Assembly: GCA_030267565.1 (NCBI GenBank)
Contig: BRXU01000002.1
Coordinates: 8,003,001-8,067,000 of the forward strand
Direction of reading: 5' to 3'
Source of the DNA: Pleodorina starrii
Lineage: Eukaryota > Chlorophyta > Chlorophyceae > Chlamydomonadales > Volvocaceae
Length of the DNA stretch: 64,000 nt
Positions 31,441-39,691 of the stretch are shown piece by piece. The notes under the pieces are model-generated. The model made no database searches, was not told the DNA's origin, and saw only the letters and a program-made list of their open reading frames with translations. The position numbers and the translations under genes are program-made. How positions within the stretch are numbered: the stretch's first letter is position 1; each line of letters opens with the position of its first letter.

Positions 31441-31878
31441 AATATGCGTCAAGACGATCGATCGGACCGGCTAGCAGAGCTGTGGTGTGGTCGCGGGAAG
31501 AATGTTCGCAATGCAAACATAGTTTGTTTCCGAAACGAAGATTGTTGGAGCCAACAATACGTGCGCTCTCTTGAGGCATGTGTGGAACCCGAGGTGCGGG
31601 TCCGATTCCTGGTGGGAGCGGGGTCTCTCAACCAGAAGACTAGGTCCGAGCGCGGAGCGCTGCTCAGTATGATGGGAGAATTGGGCTCGCCTGGCGTCAG
31701 GGCACCGGTCACCAGGGAGGTGGCCGGGTACGTTGCCTCAGAGAGCGCACGTATTGTTGGAGAATTGGCTCACTGCAATACTGGCGCCAGTATAGTGAGC
31801 CAATTCTCAGTGAGCCAATTCTCCAACAAAGATTCATTTCACGCCGTCATGTCAGAATTCCACTTTGAGGAACGATGA
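31441..31878 (+). other. Open frame ending in nested inverted repeats
   Basis: A plus-strand frame (31219-31878, 219 residues) is open here but unrecognised. It is punctuated by inverted repeats: CCAACAATACGTGCGCTCT (31551-31569) is the exact complement of 31742-31760; TTGTTGGAGAATTGGCTCAC (31754-31774) pairs with 31809-31829; AGTGAGCCAATTCTC is tandemly duplicated (31794-31808, 31809-31823); and ATACTGGCGCCAGTAT is a 16-bp perfect palindrome in the loop. The structure looks like a foldback element end rather than a gene. Confidence 0.7.
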
Positions 31879-32199
31879 ATCTTTTGGAATTAATTATAGG
31901 CCGAGAGGTGTTGGTTTGACCTCGGCCTCGGTCCATGGAGACTGCCAAACTGGTTTGTACTCATGCGATGTTGGGTTCCAATAATAAATTTACCGTGCAA
32001 TAAAGAATGTAATCTTTTACTTATGCAGACTTTCCGTTGGCCGAAAGTCTACACTTGTCCAATTACTTCCCACGTCCCACGCACGGACATGGCCAATCCT
32101 AGAGGGCGGGGCCCCCCTGGGCGCTTCGCGCTGGGGCCCCGCCCAAAAAGGATGCCCCGCCCGCCCGGCAACTAACTGGAGACATCGGTAGGGGGCGAT
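31879..32199. other. Spacer with GC-rich hairpin
   Basis: No gene seen. 32104-32144 forms a 12-bp perfect stem (GGGCGGGGCCCC / GGGGCCCCGCCC). The block CGCTGGGGCCCCGCCCAAAA recurs at about 42800-42820. Confidence 0.6.
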
Positions 32200-32710
32200 A
32201 ATTGCAGGCAGGGGATTGGTACTATACGTTCAAAGTGCTGACCTCACCTATATAGTCGCAATCATTCTCGACCGTTCACTGCGTATTGCAGATATGATGA
32301 CTCTTCACATAGATGCCGCAGTCTGGGTTTGAACCAGAGGCTTTTTGTTTACAAGACAAATGCTCTACCACTGAGCTACAGCGGCATGCATAATATATGG
32401 GACAGCGCTTATTGATCGTTGGGGCCAGACGGGGCATAGGGTGTGGGGCGTGGGGCTGGGGGTTGGGGGCAGTACGAAATGCTAAGCACACTGCTGTGCC
32501 CGGCGTCCGCAACCAGTAGCTGCCTGTAGCCGGGCCTACTGGCCCAAACTGAAGCGCATTACCTAAAATTTGTCCGCCGGCGACCAATCGAGCTGTCCTC
32601 ACGTCGCGAGGTATATAGGGGCTCGATCGCAGTCACGGAACTCCTCATATCAGCCTGTGCCTTCCACTGATGAAGCCCGCGAACAAAGTCCACCGACGGT
32701 GCTGTGTTGT
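32200..32710 (-). repeat. Dispersed repeat carrying a tRNA-Thr-like module, copy 2
   Basis: Second copy of the repeat at 20600-21116, same orientation, with no microsatellite after CACTGATGAAGCC; instead it runs directly into the ~0.9-kb repeat R2. Confidence 0.75.
32314..32385 (-). tRNA. tRNA-Thr(UGU)-like sequence, second copy
   Basis: Same 72-nt cloverleaf as at 20765-20836 with three differences: acceptor GCCGCTG restores a C-G pair at position 5-68, one substitution lies at position 26 (between D and anticodon stems) and one in the variable loop. Anticodon TGT, A and B boxes and the 6-67 T-T mismatch are unchanged. No downstream T run. Confidence 0.7.
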
Positions 32711-32715
32711 TTGTT

Positions 32716-33697
32716 TCCAATGCCGCCTGTTATAGCTGGAAAGCGCATTTGGCCATCGGCTGGAGAAATGCAAGGCCAGACATACGCCTTCCGTCCACGC
32801 ATCTGTTGAGTCCTTTTCTAGCTGTCAGGCGGCACGCAGTGCGCGTTCCGTCGAGCAGGTGCGAGTGAGGATGGCACTTGCCGGACCAGGGATACTGGGG
32901 TAGATGTGAGCTCCCTCGCGGGAAGACTCGAGAAGCAGAGACAGGGCCAGAGCCCACTGCTGCATGCATCAGTATTATTACGGGTCGGGGCCTTCGCGAT
33001 GCTTGCAGCCGCTCGCGCGTGGGCTGTGCATCGGCGGGTCATCAGACACATCTTGTGCCACGTGCACGTGCGTCCTGTGGTGTGAAGCGTTGGAAAGTTG
33101 TACGCCACCGGGTGGACTAATGCGTGGAGTGCACCAGCCACCGCCGGCGCAGCATCCATCAGCAGGATGGATCAGCAGCGGCGCAGCATCCAACGGCGCA
33201 GCGGCCAAGGACGCCGCGAACACACACAATTAGTTTATCGAATTTTAATGATCTATGTGACATTCTATGGGCAAAAGGGCTTGCGCGGCGAGTCAGTATG
33301 TGAGGAATCTGGCAAGCTTGGGATGGCAATAAATCTGGCGGACGATGCTCACGAAATTATTAAACCTTCAAATGTCACTACTTTCGCGTCATTAATGGAT
33401 TCCGTGTGACGCATATGGCTTAATGGGCTTCTGCAGCGTGAAAATGCGCGCGGAGCCCTGAAGTGGTGCGAGTTGGTCGCAAAGATGCTCGGGAACGCCG
33501 ACTTCCTTGTGGTAACATGTGCGCGCGCCGCCAAGATCTTTCGAGCTATCTACAATAGGTTCATAACGGCAGTGGAATTGTATCGGGTGCGACAGAACGA
33601 GGAGCTGCTGCCGCCGTGTTGCACTATTTTAAAATAGACCGTCAGTGTTCGTCGCGAAAAGATTTCAGCAATCTCAGAAAAGACTGAAATTGAAGTT
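32716..33697 (+). repeat. R2 repeat, ~0.9 kb, copy 1
   Basis: Homologous over its whole length to 48586-48602 plus 49558-50493, where a transposon splits the other copy. The most conserved part, about 33360-33600, reads in one plus frame TTFASLMDSV-stop-RIWLNGLLQRENARGALKW and on to VELYRVRQNEELL; both copies share the same TGA and tolerate indels elsewhere, so I regard it as a non-coding or long-dead element. Confidence 0.85.
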
Positions 33698-35357
33698 GAA
33701 TACAGAAACGCTAATAATAAGAGCTGGTATGGGACCGAGCCTTCGAAATGTTTGACGACCTCATGCATGCATCGACATGGAGGCCGGGCCGTAGCCCTAC
33801 ATGCACTGCTGGGCTTTACAGAATTTTGTAATGCTCAACGCAATCACTGACATCGAGGCATGACATGCACCTTCTGTGATGCTCGCACGCTTCCGACAGA
33901 CTTTTCGCACACCCACACTTTTCTCTCTCTCCTCTCAGTCTCTCCCCGCACGTTCCGTAGGTAACTGCCTGAACCGCGCCGCGATAGTACTAAAATATTG
34001 CATTATTGTGCAATCATCCTTCACTGTAGCTACATATTCCTAGCTGACGCTTATTACTGGTACTGCCCGTATCTCGCGCGGGACGCGCCAAACCGTAAAC
34101 TGCTACTTCTTACGCTTTAAGATTTACGTACATTTCGGTCCAGAAGTTATATTATGCCGGAAGCTTCCATCCCGAATTACCAGCCCAGGTCCTTGCCATG
34201 CGTAGCCACGCGTGGCCCTGCAACGTACAGAGCTGCCTTACGTACGACAACCCAACACGACCACCCAAAAATTTTCGTGTGTGGAAGGTTAGAGGGGCGG
34301 GACAGAAACTACACCAGTGATCATTCTCAGTTGCTGGTATGCTGCCAGTAAAGCCGTAGGTGACGATATACTTCACTGTTTTACCCAAGACTGACACACT
34401 CGGACCCTATTGACTTTGTGTTGCTGAGCTACTGAAGCAGCGTAATATTAAGGCCTAAGACCCGAAGAATAACTATTTCACTTGATTGTGTAGTAATTAG
34501 TTTAGAGGCCTATGGCCCAGATATCTTTTCAGGGACTTGTCGTACGGTGCTGAACTTGTCGTACACTTGAGTCTTATGAACCGGGAGGTTCAAAGGGGAT
34601 CTTGGTCAGGGAGCTTCGCAGGCGGCGTCGGCTGATTGGTCGATAGCGTTCGTGCTATTGTGCTAAGAGTCAGGGGGGTCGGAGACAGAGATTCCTTGCT
34701 TCGAGTGTTACAGATTATCGGATTGCCATTAGTCTCAGAGTCTTAAGGTGGGGCCAGGTACTATTGAGGTCAGTGGGGACTATCTAGCCCGATCTCAACT
34801 GCCTGCTCAAAGACTGCAAACTTGCGCCTTATATACTATTGGCGAAGCACCGTCGTACAGTGCAACGTAATGCATTTGGCCTGGCACAACGTAATGCAAC
34901 CGTCTGCCAGCAACTTCCTCGCGGCCTCGAAACCTACTATGGCAACTACGCGAACGTGTGTGATTGGCAGCTACGCGAACGTGACAAATTGTGTAATGGC
35001 TTCCCGCAGCTTCTCTTTACGTAATAGCGCTACGTACGGTTACTGCAGTAGCTACTGTATGACAATGTGCTTCGCTAATAACATCGTACAGCTTCTCAAA
35101 CCTTCTATCAGGCTCAACCGCAGATCTTTGTACATCATGTCCTGACACAGAATACCTCTGATTAATTAATGGCTGACACAGATAACGGTAACCCACGTTT
35201 GTTCGCTACAGTTGTAGCGTGCCCCCCCTCCAAGTCCTGGCCGACCTCTGGCCAGTCGCGAGCCTGACGGTCGGAAACAAGGACCGATGCTACCGTTGTC
35301 CTGCTAAACACGGTTATAGTACCACTACCCGAGCCGCATTCCATTCGAAACGATCTC
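33698..35357. other. No supported gene
   Basis: About 1.7 kb of moderately AT-rich sequence. Short frames on both strands, none with a recognisable domain. A repeated GCACAACGTAATGCA-type motif lies near 34860-34900. Confidence 0.4.
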
Positions 35358-35615
35358 ATGGACGCCCCCTATCATCTAACAAATCATTCGAATGCGCTTG
35401 TTCATTGGAACGAAGCGATGGTCCGGTCCGGAACTGGAACTAAGAAGCCACCTTGGACAGCTCATCAGGCACATCAGGATAGCGTAGAGGCCAAGGATGC
35501 GGAGGAGCATGCCCAGAAAGAGGCCGTGCGAAGGTTTTTCTATGCTATTATGGTCGTCAAGACCGAGTGTGAAGCTCCACATGCATGGAAAGCAAGCTCC
35601 AGCATCCCAGCATGA
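35358..35615 (+). CDS. Hypothetical 85-residue frame, possibly a fragment
   Basis: Opens at ATG 35358 and ends at TGA. The middle is charged and helical (EAKDAEEHAQKEAVRRFF, then YAIMVVKTECEAPH), more protein-like than its surroundings. No family recognised. It lies next to FG-GAP-like and Gag-like fragments and may itself be a remnant. Confidence 0.3.
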   Translation: MDAPYHLTNHSNALVHWNEAMVRSGTGTKKPPWTAHQAHQDSVEAKDAEEHAQKEAVRRFFYAIMVVKTECEAPHAWKASSSIPA

Positions 35616-35654
35616 CTCAAAGTCTCATCGTCCGGCGAAATGTATAGATTGGCA

Positions 35655-35850
35655 TCCTGCGGCATGCCCTCGCGTCACCACCTGGTGTGGCCACCAGGGG
35701 GCAACATTCAGCCAGTTTGACTGCGACGGTGACGGAATCCTTGACCTTGTGTGTACCGACATCTTCGGCCGGCGTGCTGCCATACATCCTCTCTTCCAAG
35801 GGCTGCCTCCCGGGTCAAGACGGCTGGCCCAACACGCCTGTCAGCTTGTG
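35655..35850 (+). pseudogene. FG-GAP (VCBS) repeat protein fragment
   Basis: In the plus frame the peptide GATFSQFDCDGDGILDLVCT, followed by DIFGRR, matches the calcium-binding FG-GAP/VCBS repeat (x-F-D-x-D-G-D-G-x-x-D-L-V) common in secreted proteins of volvocine algae. Only one repeat is visible, with no start codon, signal peptide or exon chain, and an opposing Gag-like frame begins within it at 35815. It is most likely a gene fragment or an isolated exon. Confidence 0.45.
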
Positions 35851-36288
35851 CCCAGCCAGGTTGGGAGCTACCGGAGGTACGCTGTGGCCCCGCCCCAAAA
35901 ACCAACCGGACCCTTGGGGCTCGCACAATCTACTGCCCGGTGTCGGGCCGGTGGGCCACCACGGCAGCTGCAAGTTGTCCAGGTTGAGGGGCCGCCGCCG
36001 CAGCTGGACGAGGGCGGCTTGCTCCCGCAAAGCCTCACACTGGTGAAGCAGGTGGGTATTCTCCCCGTGGATGGGGCAGCCGTAGACCACCACGTGGTCG
36101 TTGTTGACCTCGAACGTTGGCTTCTCGAAAGCCCGCGTGCGGCTCGGCCGCAACGGGGCTTGGGGCTGCTCCACGCGGGGGGCGCGCTCACGTGACGACT
36201 CCCGCCGACGCTTCTCCGCCGGCGTGGAAGCTCCGCGCTCGTGCAGAATTTGGTCGAGCGAGCGCGACTCCTTAAGCGAGTTGGACAC
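35815..36288 (-). pseudogene. Retrotransposon Gag-like fragment
   Basis: Minus-strand frame of 157 residues opening after a good acceptor-like CCTGCAG. It is Arg/Glu-rich (KRRRESSRERAPRVEQP) and then has YGCPIHGENTHLLHQCEAL, a C-x2-H-x4-H-x4-C knuckle of the kind found in Ty3/gypsy Gag proteins. No protease or reverse transcriptase follows within the window. Gag assignment rests on the knuckle and composition only. Confidence 0.5.
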
Positions 36289-36364
36289 TGCAGGCGGAGG
36301 TGCAAGGAGAGGTCCTGGGGACCGATGGAAGATAGAAGAAAAAGGAAAGAACTGCAGGTCTTGG

Positions 36365-36622
36365 GGGTGACGCGAAGCGGACGAGGGAGAGCTTGACTCC
36401 GGCTAACCGCACATGCAAGGGCCTCGGGCCCGACTAATGGTGGCTGTCGTGCTTGACGCGAGGACTCTGACGCAGGGCTTGACCCCGACGATACTGAAGA
36501 TGAAAACAGCACGCCTTGGGCCTGACGTGAAGCGGACGGCGAGGTACTTGACTCCGGCTAACCGCACATGCGAGGGCCTTGGGCCCGACTAATGGCGGCT
36601 GTCATGCTTGACGTGAGAACTC
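36365..36622 (+). repeat. Tandem ~105-bp repeat pair
   Basis: 36365-36470 and about 36512-36622 share TGACTCCGGCTAACCGCACA, GGGCCCGACTAATGG and GGCTGTC-TGCTTGACG, about 147 bp apart. They lie upstream (minus sense) of the Gag-like frame and could be part of the same element's leader. Confidence 0.85.
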
Positions 36623-37574
36623 ACTTCTTGAACAAAAAGCAACTTGAAATTAGTCTTGAAACGGGCTTGACCCGAAGGAGGTGAAAGCAGCCGACGATGC
36701 CGGTGGGGCTGCGGAGCTATCAAGAAAGGATGCCGTCAACGTGATATGGCTGGTCTACTACACCGACTCTATGCCAGACACTCGCACAGCTCGGTAACAG
36801 CAGCGGTCTACGACTACATATGCTGGCGGATCAGAAATACCCCATACTCGAGTACACCTTTTCCGAACATTATATCTGTGCTTCGCACTGACGGAAGAGC
36901 ACGCGCCTTCGGGAGACGAGCTACACAGCTCTCTCCTAGGGCGACCTGGGCACGATGTCCTCCTCGGAGGACGGATTACCGAAACGGATTACCGAACGAA
37001 CTTACAATAGACTGCGTCACGCGGTCTGTCAATCGCGGATCTGTGACTATGTGCTACTTAGAGTCTTATCACTGCAAAGTGCGAAGCACAGATAAGGTGC
37101 TTCACACAGCCGCCAGACTATAACAAGCCCGCGCAATGCACTTGTCGTACCTCCAGGGGAACCCGCACTGTATTGCTCTTTGCTCAGTCGGGGTCCCGTA
37201 CAATGACAACAAATGAATGTAATAACAACAAAGTGTCGACGACTCTGTCGTCGCACGGAAATGGTACACGGAAGTTGATCCGAAGGGGCCACACCCAACG
37301 GCTCCTAGCTAACCGACAACGGTGCTTACAAATCAGGCAACGGTTCTCCGTATCTGCCACATTCTATGGCAATCACACGAGATAGCGTGACACAACGCCG
37401 TCGGTCTCATCGGATGCGGCGGCGGATGGCGATGGCAGCACTGCCGCTGCACACTCGCTGGCACACTCGTGCGAATGCACATCTACAGGAGGCGGTGCAT
37501 GCACGTGACAGGCACGGGCCGGCGGCGCTCCACACACCGGCCCATCCGCGTCAGTGTCGCTGCCCCGAGCAGCA
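36623..37574. other. No supported gene
   Basis: Spacer; the plus frame 36746-37123 is open but unrecognised. Confidence 0.35.
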
Positions 37575-37690
37575 GCCGAATGTAGGGTTGGCAAAAATAC
37601 TATTTTCCCGAGGACGTATAGTAATATGTAGTACTACATAGTACTATATATAGTAAATAGTACTAGATTACTATTTACTATCTGGGGAAC

Positions 37691-38005
37691 ATTCTCTTGG
37701 GTAGGGGTCCCGTACACCCACCCGTTTTGGCTCAAAATAACACCATTGGAATCCTCTTTATTAATACTTCCTAAATATAATTTTACTTCCTGAAAGGGAG
37801 CGGTCTGGGGCACCTTACAGCCCCTTAAGAGTCGGACGCCCATGGGAGTCTCTTGGGTAGGGGACCCGTACACCCACCCGTTTTGGCTAAAAGTAACACC
37901 ATTGGAATCCTCTTTGTTATTGCTTCCTAAATATAATTTTACTTTCTGAAAGGGAGCCCTCTGGGGTACCTTAAGGCCCGTTTAGAGTCGGACGCCCTCG
38001 GGAGT
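37691..38005 (-). repeat. 165-bp direct duplication inside the hAT element
   Basis: Two adjacent units share GGGTAGGGG(T/A)CCCGTACACC, GTTTTGGCT, ACACCATTGGAATCCTCTTT, AAATATAATTTTACTT and GAGTCGGACGCCC. On the minus strand much of the pair stays open (VPQTAPFQEVKLYLGS, EDSNGVI, NGWVYG), a by-product of a unit length divisible by three. Confidence 0.9.
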
Positions 38006-38463
38006 CCCCCGTCCAGGATGACGGGGAGGACCGTCTGGCCGTCCACCGCACGGCGCCGCTTCGTCACCGTCTGCTGGACCGCCTCACTGCCGGTCGTGGT
38101 GCTCGGTCCGGCAGCTGACCCTGTCGCGCTCGGCTGCTGGCTGAGCTGCTGCACCTGCTTCAGCTGCGCATATGACTTGCAAGCGCCCGATACCACGTGA
38201 TGATTGTTCGTATACGAGGGGTTCGAGGCGCTGAACACGACGTCGCAGAAGATGCAGATCAGCTTGACCTCACCGTCAACCCACTCTACTGTAAAATTCT
38301 CCCACAGGCTACCGGTCTTTGCGTTCGCCTTTTGGCTTTTCAGCTTATCATATTGTTTCCTACGCGCAGCAGCGACTTCAGCTGGCACATCAGGACCAGG
38401 TTGCAGGCCCCTTTTCGCTGGGTCTGCCCTCGGAGGCATTTCAACAACTAAAAGGGTGCACAA
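37939..38463 (-). CDS. BED-type zinc-finger protein, truncated hAT transposase
   Basis: A 174-residue minus-strand frame from ATG 38463. Residues about 48-95 form a BED-type finger: LWENFTVEW, then CIFCDVVFSA, then NNHHVVSGACKSYAQL, giving the C-x2-C ... H-x5-C arrangement. BED fingers bind transposon ends in hAT transposases. A Gln/Ser/Thr linker and a basic KRRR follow, and the frame stops inside the 165-bp repeat without any RNase H-like catalytic domain or dimerisation region. It is therefore a deletion derivative: it might still bind ends and act as a repressor, but that is inference. Confidence 0.75.
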   Translation of the reverse strand: MCTLLVVEMPPRADPAKRGLQPGPDVPAEVAAARRKQYDKLKSQKANAKTGSLWENFTVEWVDGEVKLICIFCDVVFSASNPSYTNNHHVVSGACKSYAQLKQVQQLSQQPSATGSAAGPSTTTGSEAVQQTVTKRRRAVDGQTVLPVILDGGLPRASDSKRALRYPRGLPFRK

Positions 38464-38764
38464 TCGATGTGCTGTCTGTCGTTACACACTTTGAATTCTA
38501 AGTATAAGACGGCGGTGGCCGACCTGCCGGTTGCCACATATAGTAAAACGTACTATTCCGGGGTCCCGATAGTACTACATAGTACTATATTATAGTATAC
38601 TATAATACTCTGTACGGCTGTCATAAATAGTGTCATTTTTCGGCCTCCAACTAGGAAATAGTACTATAATAGTACTATACTATACTAATACTCTTTTCTA
38701 GTATAGTATGCCGGCCAACCCTAGCCGAATGTCACGTGCTGGGTCCGGCCGTGCGGTGCAGGAC

Positions 38765-38955
38765 TTCCGAGGGTGAAGAACCCGACTCCTAAGAGTGCAA
38801 ACATCTGCCCATCATGGCATACAAGCAAGCGTGCGCGCATGCATCAGGAACGCAAGTTGTCGTCGAAACATCCAATATCAGTTAATTACAGAGGAGCTGG
38901 ATAATGCGATCACACGATCATCACAACATCCAAGCCGGCGTTGACATTGTGTCGG
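38765..38955 (+). repeat. Inverted duplicate of 41885-42060
   Basis: About 190 bp, over 90% identical to the complement of 41885-42060 (shared CATCATGGCATACAAGCAAG, CATGCATCAGGAACGCAAG, CAATATCAGTTAATTACAGA, CACGATCATCACAACATCC). A 2-nt length difference and a stop show that the shared part is not kept as coding sequence. Confidence 0.9.
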
Positions 38956-39013
38956 GACTGGATCATGCGTGTATGTCTGTGTGTGTATGTGTCCGATTCG
39001 TCTCTCAATTCCT

Positions 39014-39691
39014 TGCCTGGTTGCCTGCAGGTGAAGGCAGCATCGCGCCAGGTGGAGGCCAAGTACAAGCAGCAGCAGCAGCAGAAGCAGAAGCAGCTGA
39101 GAATGAAGACGTTTGAGCGGCGGAAGGCTCCACAGCAGCCCGGTCGTCAGGATACGACGGGTGAAGATGCCGGGAACCACGGCAGGCGGCGTGTGCAGTG
39201 CCGCCGCCACCGCCGCCGCCGCAGCAGCAGAAGCAGAAGCAGTGACACCGAACACGACAGCGGCCGCGGCCGTGACCACCGTAGCGGCCGCCGCCACGAC
39301 CAGGACGAGCACCGCCGCAACCGGGATCACGACCGCCGCCACCATCACCATGTAGCGTGGTGGTGATGGTGGCGGCGGTGGTGATCCCGGTTGTGGCAGT
39401 GCTCGTCCTGGTCGTGGCGGCGGCCGCTACGGTGGTCACGGCCGTGGCTGCTGTCGTGTTCGGCGTCACTGCTGCTGCTGCTGCTGCGGGGGCGGCGGCG
39501 GCGGCGGCGGCACTGCACGCGCCGCCTGCCACGGTTCCCGGCATCTTCACCCGTCGTAACCTGACGACCGGGCTGCTGTGGAGCCTTCCGCCGCTCAAAC
39601 GTCTTCATTCTCAGCTGCTGCTGCTGCTGTTGCTGCTTGTACTTGGCCTCCACCTGGCGTGATGCCGCCTTCACCTGCAGGCAACCAGGCA
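39014..39691. repeat. Large inverted repeat, ~340-bp arms
   Basis: 39014-39353 is nearly identical to the complement of about 39357-39691, with almost no spacer. Each arm carries the intron end TTGCCTGCAG and the whole RS-rich terminal exon, on the plus strand at left and on the minus strand at right. Differences are small: Gln-codon indels and scattered substitutions, mostly in the RS region. Confidence 0.95.
39031..39366 (+). pseudogene. Plus-strand copy of the RS-rich terminal exon
   Basis: Exon-like frame after acceptor CTGCAG, 111 codons to TGA: VKAASRQVEAKYKQQQQQ, MKTFERRKAPQQPGRQ, TTGEDAGN, then Arg/Ser/His/Asp repeats and a His-rich end (HHHHVAWW). It parallels the last exon of the minus-strand gene at 39345-39674 but lacks the two middle exons; its upstream part is instead the duplicate of 41885-42060. 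It is open and could be transcribed, but is probably a rearranged partial copy. Confidence 0.6.

Larger units (their letters stand above)
37583..38723 (-). mobile_element. Non-autonomous hAT transposon, complete
   Basis: Element of 1141 bp with perfect 10-bp terminal inverted repeats TAGGGTTGGC / GCCAACCCTA and an exact 8-bp target duplication GCCGAATG (37575-37582, 38724-38731), the hAT hallmarks. Subterminal regions are dense in TAGTACTA/ATAGTACTAT palindromes. Inside are a BED-finger reading frame (37939-38463) and a 165-bp direct duplication (about 37691-38005). The transposase catalytic domain is absent, so it would need help from a full-length relative. Confidence 0.95.

Noticed and set aside
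32730..32969. Minus frames of repeat R2 that resemble each other between copies.
   Set aside because: Homologous DNA in the two copies is read in different frames because of indels, so the similarity is at DNA level only.
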